A DNA stretch of 7,267 nucleotides from Actinomycetota bacterium (GTDB lineage: Bacteria > Actinomycetota > Acidimicrobiia > Acidimicrobiales > Ilumatobacteraceae), in NCBI GenBank assembly GCA_005789925.1, contig SXWG01000204.1, positions 1-7,267 of the forward strand, given 5' to 3'. Under the pieces are notes generated by a model. That model was given only the letters and a program-made list of their open reading frames with translations, ran no database searches and was not told the origin of the DNA. Of this stretch, positions 1 through 5,005 are shown in pieces (the stretch's first letter is position 1; each line of letters opens with the position of its first letter). Both the position numbers and the translations under genes were made by a program.

Positions 1-306
1 GACACTCTCATCGGCGACCAATTGAAGTGACTCACGTGATGCGACCGGGTTGTGCAGCTGCACCTTCAATTGTGCGTCGAAGGGCAAGTTCGCAAGAGCA
101 CTGGTCTGGAAGACGAATGTTGCCCGACCTGAAGTGATGGTGAATGGCTGTTCGGCGACACGCAACGTTCCCGTCGTCTTGGCAAGCACATCGTGACCGA
201 CACTGAGGGTCGTCGAGGCGACTGCGATGATTGCCACGATCACACGTGACATGGTGCGAACAATCGCAGAAACACGGGAAAGATATGGTTTGCGTGACGA
301 CACCAT
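1..306 (-). CDS. Secreted or membrane-anchored protein, N-terminal fragment (possible DUF6049 family)
   Basis: Only the first 102 codons are visible; the gene continues past the left edge. The start ATG (306-304) overlaps the GNAT stop as TGATG, which suggests translational coupling in a two-gene unit. The N-terminus looks like a signal peptide or membrane anchor: a basic n-region (R5, K6, R11, R17, R21), a hydrophobic run at about residues 22-36 (VIVAIIAVAS) and a possible cleavage site after VLA (residue 42). The mature part is beta-rich (LRVAEQPFTITSG, then FDAQLKVQLHNPVASR), resembling the first extracellular domain of actinobacterial DUF6049 proteins, which commonly lie between pcnA and murJ. 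Family assignment rests on this resemblance and on the pcnA neighbour, so it is tentative. An internal ATG at 252 would give a shorter, more typical signal peptide but has no Shine-Dalgarno sequence. Confidence 0.6.
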   Translation of the reverse strand, partial: MVSSRKPYLSRVSAIVRTMSRVIVAIIAVASTTLSVGHDVLAKTTGTLRVAEQPFTITSGRATFVFQTSALANLPFDAQLKVQLHNPVASRESLQLVADESV

Positions 307-1076
307 CAGTACACAGTCTTCACGTCGCGTTGCAGGACAGACAACCCATTTGGTAGGCGACGAAATCCGAATTTGGCATAGAGACCGAGGGCAGCGGCAT
401 TGTCGGTTTCGGTGTTGACCACTATCTGTGAGCATCGGTGTCGACGAAGCCAGCGATACGCGACCGCCATCAATGCCGTGCCACTGCCCCGACGTTGATG
501 ATCTGGTGCGACCGCGAGGCGCTGGATGTATCCGATACCGCGGGTGTGGCCGGCAATCACGAAGCCGTGCGGTTGACCATGGCCGACGGTGAACACCGTC
601 GAGACGTGAGTCGCGCGCACTGCCTCACGTAACGACACAGCGTCAAGTGACCATTCGTCGCCGAACGAGCGCCGGTCAATATCTTCGAGGCGTCGGGCGG
701 ATCGTGGCAGCAACCGTCGACCAACAGTCAGCACTGAGCGAATTCCCAGGTCACTTGGGGGCTGCTCGACAATCGAGTCGTCGATCACCAAACTGAGCAG
801 GTCGAGCGCTTGGCATTGAGTGAAACCGACATGTGTGAGTCGTGCCGCATTTGCTGGTGCGACGGCGGTGGTACGCACCGTCGTGTACCCGACCGTAGCC
901 AACTCGCGCATCCAGTCCGCGATGACATCGGGGCGAGGAAGTGCCGAACTTTCGTCATGTGCACCAGACAACACGAGGTGCGCCATGTCGTTTCGGTGCG
1001 GCCACGGTCGCACGCGAACCGTCACAGATCCGGTCCACAGCACGCCGGAGCGACTTGAAAGGACGGTCGAAGCCAC
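306..1076 (-). CDS. GNAT-family N-acetyltransferase
   Basis: Predicted acetyl-CoA-dependent acyltransferase with unknown acceptor. The C-terminal half is a canonical GNAT fold. With the GTG start used here (256 aa), strand beta4 YIQRLAVAPDHQ begins near residue 183, the acetyl-CoA pyrophosphate loop QRRGSGTA is at about 194-201, and the motif B region NTETDNAAALGLYAKFGF is at about 221-238. The N-terminal half looks like a degenerate GNAT repeat (AVAPANAARLTHVGF), so the protein is probably a tandem-GNAT type with one working site. The frame stays open to a TTG at 1133, which would give 275 aa. I prefer GTG at 1076 because TACCGT (a TANNNT -10 match) lies 6 bases upstream, as for a leaderless transcript, and because the TTG would lie only 8 bp from the pcnA ATG. 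The family is clear; the start is uncertain. It is divergent from pcnA and coupled to the downstream secreted-protein gene. Confidence 0.87.
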   Translation of the reverse strand: MASTVLSSRSGVLWTGSVTVRVRPWPHRNDMAHLVLSGAHDESSALPRPDVIADWMRELATVGYTTVRTTAVAPANAARLTHVGFTQCQALDLLSLVIDDSIVEQPPSDLGIRSVLTVGRRLLPRSARRLEDIDRRSFGDEWSLDAVSLREAVRATHVSTVFTVGHGQPHGFVIAGHTRGIGYIQRLAVAPDHQRRGSGTALMAVAYRWLRRHRCSQIVVNTETDNAAALGLYAKFGFRRLPNGLSVLQRDVKTVY

Positions 1077-1082
1077 GGGCGA

Positions 1083-1088
1083 ACGGTA
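1083..1088 (-). promoter_or_regulatory. Candidate -10 element for leaderless GNAT gene
   Basis: TACCGT on the minus strand fits the TANNNT -10 consensus and ends 6 bases before GTG at 1076. No Shine-Dalgarno sequence precedes that GTG or the alternative TTG at 1133. No -35 was identified. The case rests on spacing and on the same arrangement at three other starts in the window. Confidence 0.35.
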
Positions 1089-1141
1089 GCGTTGTTGTCG
1101 GTCCACCACGATTGACGTCTTGTCTCGACCCAATTTGTCGC

Positions 1142-2608
1142 ATGATTCCCGCCCGCTTCACACCGATCCTCGAGGAGATGGAGCCATTGGCCCGTCGTTT
1201 TCGCGATGCGGGCCACCGCCTTTTCCTTGTGGGTGGAACGGTGCGCGATCTCCTCATGTCGGGCGACGCCGCTGATGCTGTCGACCCAGCCAACATCGAC
1301 TTCGATGCAACGACGACTGCACGACCCGACGAGATCAAGAGCATTGTCGGTGACATCGCCGATGCATTGTGGACGCAAGGCGAGAAGTTCGGCACCGTCG
1401 GCCTCGATGTCGGTGGTCGCAAGTACGAAATCACGACGCATCGTGCTGAGGCATATTCGCCCGACTCGCGCAAACCGGAAGTTGCGTTCGCTGACGCCAT
1501 CGAAACCGACTTGTCGCGCCGTGACTTCACCGTCAACGCAATGGCACTTGAAGTCACGAGTGCGCAACCAGAGTTGGTCGACCCGTTCGGTGGCATGGTC
1601 GACCTGGTGTCGCGAGTGTTGCGCACACCGCTATCACCCGAGGAGAGCTTCAGCGACGATCCGCTGCGAATGATGCGCGCTGCTCGCTTCATCTCCCAAT
1701 TGCAGGTCACACCAGACGGTGCTCTCGTGAGCGCCGTGCACGCGATGCACAAACGACTTGAGATCGTCTCCATGGAGCGCGTGCGCAACGAACTGGATCG
1801 TTTGATGATCACCGACAGCCCGAGTGCCGGTCTGTGGTTCTTGGTCGACACCGGACTTGCCGATGTGTTCCTTCCCGAACTGCGATTAATGCGCGTCGAG
1901 CAGGATCCCATCCATCGTCATAAGGACGTTCTCACACACACCATCGCAGTCGTCGAAAACGTGAAACCGAGTGCCGCACCCGACTTCGACTTCCGTCAAA
2001 CGCGTCTTGCGGCGCTGTTCCACGACATCGGCAAGCCACGCACGAAGTCAATCAAAGATGGCAAAGGCGTCACCTTCCATCATCACGAAGTTGTCGGTGC
2101 ACGCATGACCCGCGACCGTTTGCGCGCACTGAAGTATCCGAACGACGACGTCGAAGCCATCACTGAGTTGGTGGCGTTGCATCTTCGCTTCCACACATAT
2201 CAAATGGGTTGGACAGACAGTGCCGTACGTCGGTACGTGCGCGACGCGGGCCCGTTGCTCTCTGAGTTGAACGTCCTCACACGTTGCGACTGCACGACAC
2301 GCAACGAAAAGAAGGCCGTAGCTTTGTCTCGTCGCATGGACGAGTTGGAGAATCGCATCGCCGAATTGGCAGAGCGCGAAGAACTCGCCTCACTGCGACC
2401 CGAGTTGGACGGTGCCACCGTCATGCAGATTCTCGATCTCACTCCCGGTCCGGCTGTCGGTGCTGCGCTCGAGTTCCTCATGGACATCCGCTTGGAAGAA
2501 GGTCTTGTCGGTGACGACGAAATTCGCCGACGTCTCCACGAGTGGTGGGCGGGGAACAAAGAGCGAGTGTCTGAATTGCGCCGTTCGCCTCGCCGTCGAA
2601 TGAACTGA
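1142..2608 (+). CDS. pcnA: CCA tRNA nucleotidyltransferase (PcnA/poly(A) polymerase head plus HD domain)
   Basis: Adds or repairs the 3'-CCA end of tRNA from CTP and ATP in the cytoplasm. At 488 aa it is close to the usual size of actinobacterial PcnA. Motifs in order: nucleotidyltransferase signature LVGGTVRD (29-36); metal-binding DFD in NIDFDATT (carboxylates D53 and D55); RRDFTVNAM (126-134); the RMMRAARFISQL segment of the RNA-binding region; then an HD domain with FHDIGKP (H294-D295) and a downstream HHH cluster. These place it among class II CCA-adding enzymes with a C-terminal HD phosphohydrolase-like domain. The ATG at 1142 (MIPARF) gives the family's usual short lead before LVGG. 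The frame is open back to 941, but that region antisense-overlaps the GNAT gene and has no family-like content. No clear Shine-Dalgarno sequence is seen. A TTGACG that could be a -35 lies at 1112-1117, without a matching -10. Confidence 0.96.
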   Translation: MIPARFTPILEEMEPLARRFRDAGHRLFLVGGTVRDLLMSGDAADAVDPANIDFDATTTARPDEIKSIVGDIADALWTQGEKFGTVGLDVGGRKYEITTHRAEAYSPDSRKPEVAFADAIETDLSRRDFTVNAMALEVTSAQPELVDPFGGMVDLVSRVLRTPLSPEESFSDDPLRMMRAARFISQLQVTPDGALVSAVHAMHKRLEIVSMERVRNELDRLMITDSPSAGLWFLVDTGLADVFLPELRLMRVEQDPIHRHKDVLTHTIAVVENVKPSAAPDFDFRQTRLAALFHDIGKPRTKSIKDGKGVTFHHHEVVGARMTRDRLRALKYPNDDVEAITELVALHLRFHTYQMGWTDSAVRRYVRDAGPLLSELNVLTRCDCTTRNEKKAVALSRRMDELENRIAELAEREELASLRPELDGATVMQILDLTPGPAVGAALEFLMDIRLEEGLVGDDEIRRRLHEWWAGNKERVSELRRSPRRRMN

Positions 2609-2623
2609 CGCGACGCTGCGTCA
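2606..2623. terminator. Compact inverted repeat between convergent stops, candidate bidirectional terminator
   Basis: TGACGC-GACGCT-GCGTCA: a perfect 6-bp stem with a 6-base loop. It begins at the TGA stop of pcnA and ends at the TGA stop of the opposing methyltransferase gene, so both stop codons form part of the stem. There is no T-tract on either side, so intrinsic termination would be of the weak or U-less kind reported for actinobacteria. Confidence 0.4.
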
Positions 2624-3253
2624 AGAACCGAGTTTGTGCGCGCGCAACACCAAGGTGCTCGGCACGACGGCCCGTGGCTCGCGCATGGACGACAGTTCGT
2701 GCATGGCATTGATCGCGAAGTTGGCACGTTGAAGTGACATGACAAGGTTGCCGATACCGGGCGACTTTGATCCGTATTTGTGTCGCGCAGTCGGGTCAGA
2801 ACCCTCGAAGATGTCGGCGGCCGGATGAGTGATCGCCAATACGAATGACGCCTCGGTCTTCAAAAGTCGATGCACCTGGCGGAACAGGCGGGCGATGTCG
2901 TTCGTGCGCGACACTTGGTGCACGCAGACGACCAAGTCGAAAAGTGAACTGGTCGCAAATCCCAAATCCGCAAGTTCATTGCGGTGGCATTCGACCTTCA
3001 CTTCAGCTTTCTCGGCGGCTTGACGTACTTTCGCAATCTGGGTGTCGACAGGGTCGACGGCAATTGTGCGCGCACCTTTCAGCGCGAGTGCGACACTGTT
3101 AGGAGTCGGACCATACACACCGAGTTCCATGACGCGTTTCCCCCGAATGTCACCGCACAAACGAAGTTCGCCGTCGGAACTGACGTCGGCTCCGTACGAC
3201 ACTTCGGGTCCGGGCATGACCGCTCTCAGCAGACCGCCCGTGGGATCTGACAT
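2621..3253 (-). CDS. Class I SAM-dependent methyltransferase
   Basis: Predicted soluble 210-aa methyltransferase with a Rossmann-like fold and unknown substrate. Visible motifs: motif I VMELGVYGPTP (41-51), a loosened form of the E/DxGxGxG SAM loop; the acidic end of strand 2 in TIAVDP (D67), expected to bind the ribose hydroxyls; motif IV region LFDLVVCVHQVSRT (104-117); and the helix-strand RLLKTEASFVLAITHP (129-144), typical of Methyltransf_11/25-type proteins. The C-terminal part includes SLQRANFAINAMHELSS, where this superfamily usually describes the final beta-strand region. The start ATG at 3253 lacks a strong Shine-Dalgarno sequence but has TACAGT 6 bases upstream, consistent with a leaderless mRNA. 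It is convergent with pcnA, with only 12 bp between the stops, and divergent from the DUF5318 gene. Neither neighbour indicates the substrate. Confidence 0.88.
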   Translation of the reverse strand: MSDPTGGLLRAVMPGPEVSYGADVSSDGELRLCGDIRGKRVMELGVYGPTPNSVALALKGARTIAVDPVDTQIAKVRQAAEKAEVKVECHRNELADLGFATSSLFDLVVCVHQVSRTNDIARLFRQVHRLLKTEASFVLAITHPAADIFEGSDPTARHKYGSKSPGIGNLVMSLQRANFAINAMHELSSMREPRAVVPSTLVLRAHKLGS

Positions 3254-3259
3254 GTCTCT

Positions 3260-3265
3260 ACTGTA
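3260..3265 (-). promoter_or_regulatory. Candidate -10 element for leaderless methyltransferase gene
   Basis: TACAGT on the minus strand matches TANNNT and lies 6 bases from the ATG at 3253, placing the expected transcription start at or next to the start codon. It sits in the 48-bp divergent gap shared with the DUF5318 gene. Confidence 0.45.
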
Positions 3266-3287
3266 CGACTTCTCGCGACCGAACGGT

Positions 3288-3293
3288 TATTCT
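3288..3293 (+). promoter_or_regulatory. Candidate -10 element for DUF5318 gene
   Basis: TATTCT matches TANNNT and lies 8 bases before the ATG at 3302. No Shine-Dalgarno sequence is present, so a leaderless or nearly leaderless transcript is likely. The two divergent -10 candidates are separated by only 22 bp, so the promoters probably overlap. Confidence 0.4.
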
Positions 3294-3301
3294 TCGCGTA
3301 C

Positions 3302-3718
3302 ATGACGTTCAGTGCCAGCATGTTGCGCGGAGAAAACGGTGTCGTCGATCACCGTCTCGCGCGCAGGGCACTCATCAACGAAGTGAAGCGTGGACGCATC
3401 TCGAAGGACTCGGTGTGCGACGCTCATCCAGAACTGATTCGGGCAGCACGGAACCTTGGCGAGGAGACATCGACGCCATGTCCGATCTGTGATGAGGTGA
3501 ACGTGGTGTTATTGACCTACGTGTTCGGTCACGGTCTTCCGAAGCACGGTCGTTGCATCACCAAGCGCAGTGAGATCACATCGCTACAGAAGATGCCGCA
3601 CGACTATGCCGCATATGTGGTGGAAGCGTGTCCGTCGTGTAGCTGGCATCACTTGTTGAGAGTGTTGCCGGTGAGCGGTCGCAGACCTGCTCAGCGTCGC
3701 GGCGCGACGTCGTCCTGA
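3302..3718 (+). CDS. DUF5318 family zinc-ribbon protein
   Basis: A 138-aa protein matching the actinobacterial DUF5318 family, whose function is not established. Recognisable landmarks are the N-terminal VVDHRLARRALINEVKRGRI helix (14-33), the hallmark VCDAHPELIRAARNLGE (38-54), a first zinc knuckle CPIC (60-63), the LTYVFGHGLPKHGR segment (71-84), and YVVEACPSCSWHHLLR (105-120) with the second knuckle CPSC (110-113). The two CxxC pairs probably bind one zinc ion. The C-terminal tail (about 125-138) is basic and likely disordered. The family is known in mycobacteria close to the ponA1-rpsF region, and here it lies about 400 bp upstream of rpsF, so the neighbourhood is conserved. The start at 3302 is supported by the nearby -10-like element; an internal ATG at 3320 is possible. 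It is divergent from the methyltransferase gene and convergent with the next small gene. Confidence 0.93.
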   Translation: MTFSASMLRGENGVVDHRLARRALINEVKRGRISKDSVCDAHPELIRAARNLGEETSTPCPICDEVNVVLLTYVFGHGLPKHGRCITKRSEITSLQKMPHDYAAYVVEACPSCSWHHLLRVLPVSGRRPAQRRGATSS

Positions 3719-3735
3719 TCGGCGCTACGCGCCGA
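3719..3735. terminator. Perfect hairpin between convergent genes, candidate bidirectional terminator
   Basis: TCGGCGC-TAC-GCGCCGA: a 7-bp GC-rich perfect stem with a 3-base loop, starting immediately after the DUF5318 stop and ending 9 bp from the stop of the opposing small gene. It lacks a clear T-tract on either strand. Position and symmetry suggest transcription termination or 3'-end stabilisation for both genes. Confidence 0.55.
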
Positions 3736-3744
3736 CATCGACGG

Positions 3745-3939
3745 TCAATCCGCCAACACGTGCGGATAATGAGTGCGGCAGGAAAAGCACCACATTTCAA
3801 TGTCATCTTGTACTGACTGCGCGGGTTTGGTGTCCCAGTCCTCGGGCACCACATACATGCGGTGTACTGCAATGACGTACTCGTCGGTTGACCCGCAACT
3901 GTGACACGCACCCTTCCCAGCCCCTTGATCTGACGACAT
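3745..3939 (-). CDS. Small two-CxxC zinc-ribbon protein, function unknown
   Basis: I do not recognise this 64-aa protein. It begins MSSDQGAGKG and carries CHSC at residues 12-15 and CFSC at 51-54, about 35 residues apart, the layout of a small zinc ribbon. Between them lies a conserved-looking core, VHRMYVVPEDWDTKPA, followed by an acidic stretch (QDDIEM). The C-terminus is HYPHVLAD, and its two histidines might also bind metal. The frame is open upstream to 4101, but the extra residues are low-quality Arg-rich sequence without Cys. The ATG at 3939 has TAGATT 7 bases upstream, supporting a leaderless start there. It is convergent with the DUF5318 zinc-ribbon gene and divergent from the rpsF cluster. 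A role in protein-nucleic acid contacts or metal handling is possible, but nothing here proves it. Confidence 0.72.
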   Translation of the reverse strand: MSSDQGAGKGACHSCGSTDEYVIAVHRMYVVPEDWDTKPAQSVQDDIEMWCFSCRTHYPHVLAD

Positions 3940-3946
3940 GACGTTC

Positions 3947-3952
3947 AATCTA
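3947..3952 (-). promoter_or_regulatory. Candidate -10 element for leaderless small zinc-ribbon gene
   Basis: TAGATT on the minus strand fits TANNNT with T and A at the conserved ends and is followed by 7 bases and then the ATG at 3939. There is no Shine-Dalgarno sequence. This motif favours 3939 over the longer upstream start at 4101. Confidence 0.45.
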
Positions 3953-4029
3953 CGGTTCGCCATCTGGCGCGTTTTGGTCCGCTCGACCTGTACGCGAGCC
4001 ACCCTGGTGGGGCTTTGATACATCCCTGT

Positions 4030-4048
4030 GGCACGGTGACGACGTGCC
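4030..4048 (+). promoter_or_regulatory. Hairpin in rpsF upstream region
   Basis: GGCACG (4030-4035) pairs perfectly with CGTGCC (4043-4048) across a 7-base loop. It lies about 80 bases before rpsF. Whether it is transcribed is unclear because no convincing rpsF promoter could be fixed; CATATT at 4065-4070 and TTGATA at 4015-4020 are isolated -10- and -35-like hexamers without proper partners. Confidence 0.3.
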
Positions 4049-4076
4049 GATACGCTTCGTCCGTCATATTCACCCT

Positions 4077-4111
4077 GCCCCCACGGGGGCCCCGAGCACA
4101 CACTCGGGTCC
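4077..4111 (+). promoter_or_regulatory. Tandem hairpins in rpsF leader, candidate autoregulatory structure
   Basis: Two adjacent hairpins end just before the rpsF Shine-Dalgarno sequence. The first is GCCCCC/GGGGGC (4077-4090). The second is CCCGAG/CTCGGG (4091-4108) with loop CACACA, extendable past one C-U mismatch by GG/CC (4088-4089 with 4110-4111). That extension uses bases of the first hairpin, so the two forms compete. A CCG lies at 4110-4112. S6:S18-binding leaders with a key CCG are known upstream of rpsF in many bacteria, so autoregulation by the S6:S18 complex is a reasonable inference. I have not matched the full consensus. Confidence 0.4.
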
Positions 4112-4112
4112 G

Positions 4113-4121
4113 AAGGGAGGT
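4113..4121 (+). promoter_or_regulatory. Strong Shine-Dalgarno sequence of rpsF
   Basis: AAGGGAGGT closely matches the complement of the 16S rRNA 3' end, with GGAGG 9 bases before the ATG at 4130. It is the strongest ribosome binding site upstream of an operon's first gene in the window and contrasts with the SD-less starts to its left. Confidence 0.85.
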
Positions 4122-4129
4122 CACACGCA

Positions 4130-4456
4130 ATGCGTGCTTACGAACTAATGGTCATTCTCAGCGGCAAGCTCGATGAGAACACTGCGCATGGTTGGTTGAA
4201 GTCCATCACCACCAACGTTTCTTCTGTCGGTGGAAAAGTCCACGGCAATCCCGACTGGTGGGGCAAGCGTCGTCTTGCGTATCCCATCAAGAAGCAAGAC
4301 GACGGCTACTACGCCGTCTTCAACATTGTCGCGCCCGCAGGCGCTCTCGACGAAGTCGAGCGCGGCTTCCGCATCTCCGACGATGTGTTGCGTCACAAAC
4401 TGCTCCGTCTTCCAGATTCCGAAGCTGCTCGTCGCGGCTTGGTGTCGGCAGCCTGA
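4130..4456 (+). CDS. rpsF: 30S ribosomal protein S6
   Basis: A 108-aa S6, which binds the central domain of 16S rRNA as a heterodimer with S18. Family landmarks are the N-terminal strand MRAYELMVIL (1-10), the DWWGKRRLAYPIKKQDDGYY block (42-61), which is the hallmark of bacterial S6, the following strand VFNIVAP, and the C-terminal RISDDVLRHKLLRL segment (81-94). Length is normal for the family. The start is fixed by the strong Shine-Dalgarno sequence and by the conserved N-terminus. It is the first gene of the rpsF-ssb-rpsR-rplI-dnaB cluster, separated by 50 bp from ssb. The structured leader upstream may allow feedback control by S6:S18. Confidence 0.98.
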   Translation: MRAYELMVILSGKLDENTAHGWLKSITTNVSSVGGKVHGNPDWWGKRRLAYPIKKQDDGYYAVFNIVAPAGALDEVERGFRISDDVLRHKLLRLPDSEAARRGLVSAA

Positions 4457-4506
4457 ACGGTCACATCGGCATAACGGCCCACAGAACTCACACGTAGGAG
4501 CATCAC

Positions 4507-4959
4507 ATGGCAGACAACACCATCACAGTCGTCGGAAATCTCACCCGCGATCCCGAACTTCGTTTCACAACCGGTGGACGTGGCGTCGCATCGTTCGGCA
4601 TTGCCGTCGGTCGCCGCTATCAGGTGAACGGCGAGTGGCAAGAACAAACGTCGTACTTCAACATCACCGCCTGGGGAACACTTGGCGAGAACGCAGCGGC
4701 AACCCTCACCAAGGGTTCACGTGTCATCGTCACTGGTCGTCTCGAGCAGCGCGAGTACACGAACCGCGACGGCGACAAGCGCACTGCAATCGAAATCGTC
4801 GCCGACGAACTCGGACCGAGTCTGCGTTGGGCAACCGCGCAGGTCGAGCGCACACCGCGCGACGGTGGCGGCAGTGGCGGCAGTGGTGGCGGCGGCCGCA
4901 CCGGTGGTGGCGGAAGCCAGCCAGAGCCCTTCTACGCAGGCGACGAAGAGCCCTTCTGA
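4507..4959 (+). CDS. ssb: Single-stranded DNA-binding protein
   Basis: A 150-aa SSB that coats single-stranded DNA during replication, repair and recombination, normally as a tetramer. The OB fold spans about residues 1-112: TITVVGNLTRDPELRF (5-20), SYFNITAWGTLGENAA (49-64) with the DNA-stacking Trp56, and GSRVIVTGRLEQREY (70-84). Residues 113-138 are a flexible linker very rich in Gly and Ser. The acidic tail (EPFYAGDEEPF, 140-150) ends in the Pro-Phe needed to recruit partner proteins. The EPF tripeptide occurs twice in the tail. AGGAG at 4496-4500, 6 bases before the ATG, is a good ribosome binding site. The gene lies between rpsF and rpsR as in most bacteria. A weak GAGCC/GGCTC stem spans the stop codon. 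Confidence 0.98.
   Translation: MADNTITVVGNLTRDPELRFTTGGRGVASFGIAVGRRYQVNGEWQEQTSYFNITAWGTLGENAAATLTKGSRVIVTGRLEQREYTNRDGDKRTAIEIVADELGPSLRWATAQVERTPRDGGGSGGSGGGGRTGGGGSQPEPFYAGDEEPF
4863..4918 (+). repeat. Low-complexity GGC/GGT-rich tract encoding the SSB Gly-rich linker
   Basis: Short tandem-like units of GGTGGC and GGCAGT encode GGGSGGSGGGG and TGGGGS. Such tracts expand and contract easily, and linker length and composition vary greatly among actinobacterial SSBs. It is functional coding sequence rather than a separate element. Confidence 0.7.
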
Positions 4960-5005
4960 GGCTCGAACATTCATAACGACACATTTCATTTAGAGGCACA
5001 CAGTC

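Noticed and set aside
227..632. Small plus-strand open frames at the left end
   Set aside because: They are antisense to the secreted-protein and GNAT genes, with no ribosome binding site or motif.
941..1141. Upstream in-frame extension of pcnA to an ATG at 941
   Set aside because: The added 67 residues are Arg/Thr-rich, antisense to the GNAT gene and unlike the family. MIPARF at 1142 gives the expected distance to LVGGTVRD.
955..1911. Long minus-strand open frame inside pcnA
   Set aside because: Shadow of a high-GC gene: Ser/Arg-rich translation without recognisable domains, while the plus strand encodes a clear PcnA.
3940..4101. Longer N-terminus for the small zinc-ribbon protein
   Set aside because: The extra residues are Arg-rich without motifs and run into the rpsF leader hairpins; ATG 3939 has a -10-like element at leaderless spacing.
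4948..4964. GAGCC/GGCTC hairpin across the ssb stop codon as terminator
   Set aside because: Only 5 bp, no T-tract, and transcription must continue to rpsR. It may be chance or a weak attenuator.
4230..4976. 248-codon open frame across rpsF and ssb in another frame
   Set aside because: Arg/His/Ser-rich translation typical of an off-frame reading; rpsF and ssb are unmistakable in their own frames.
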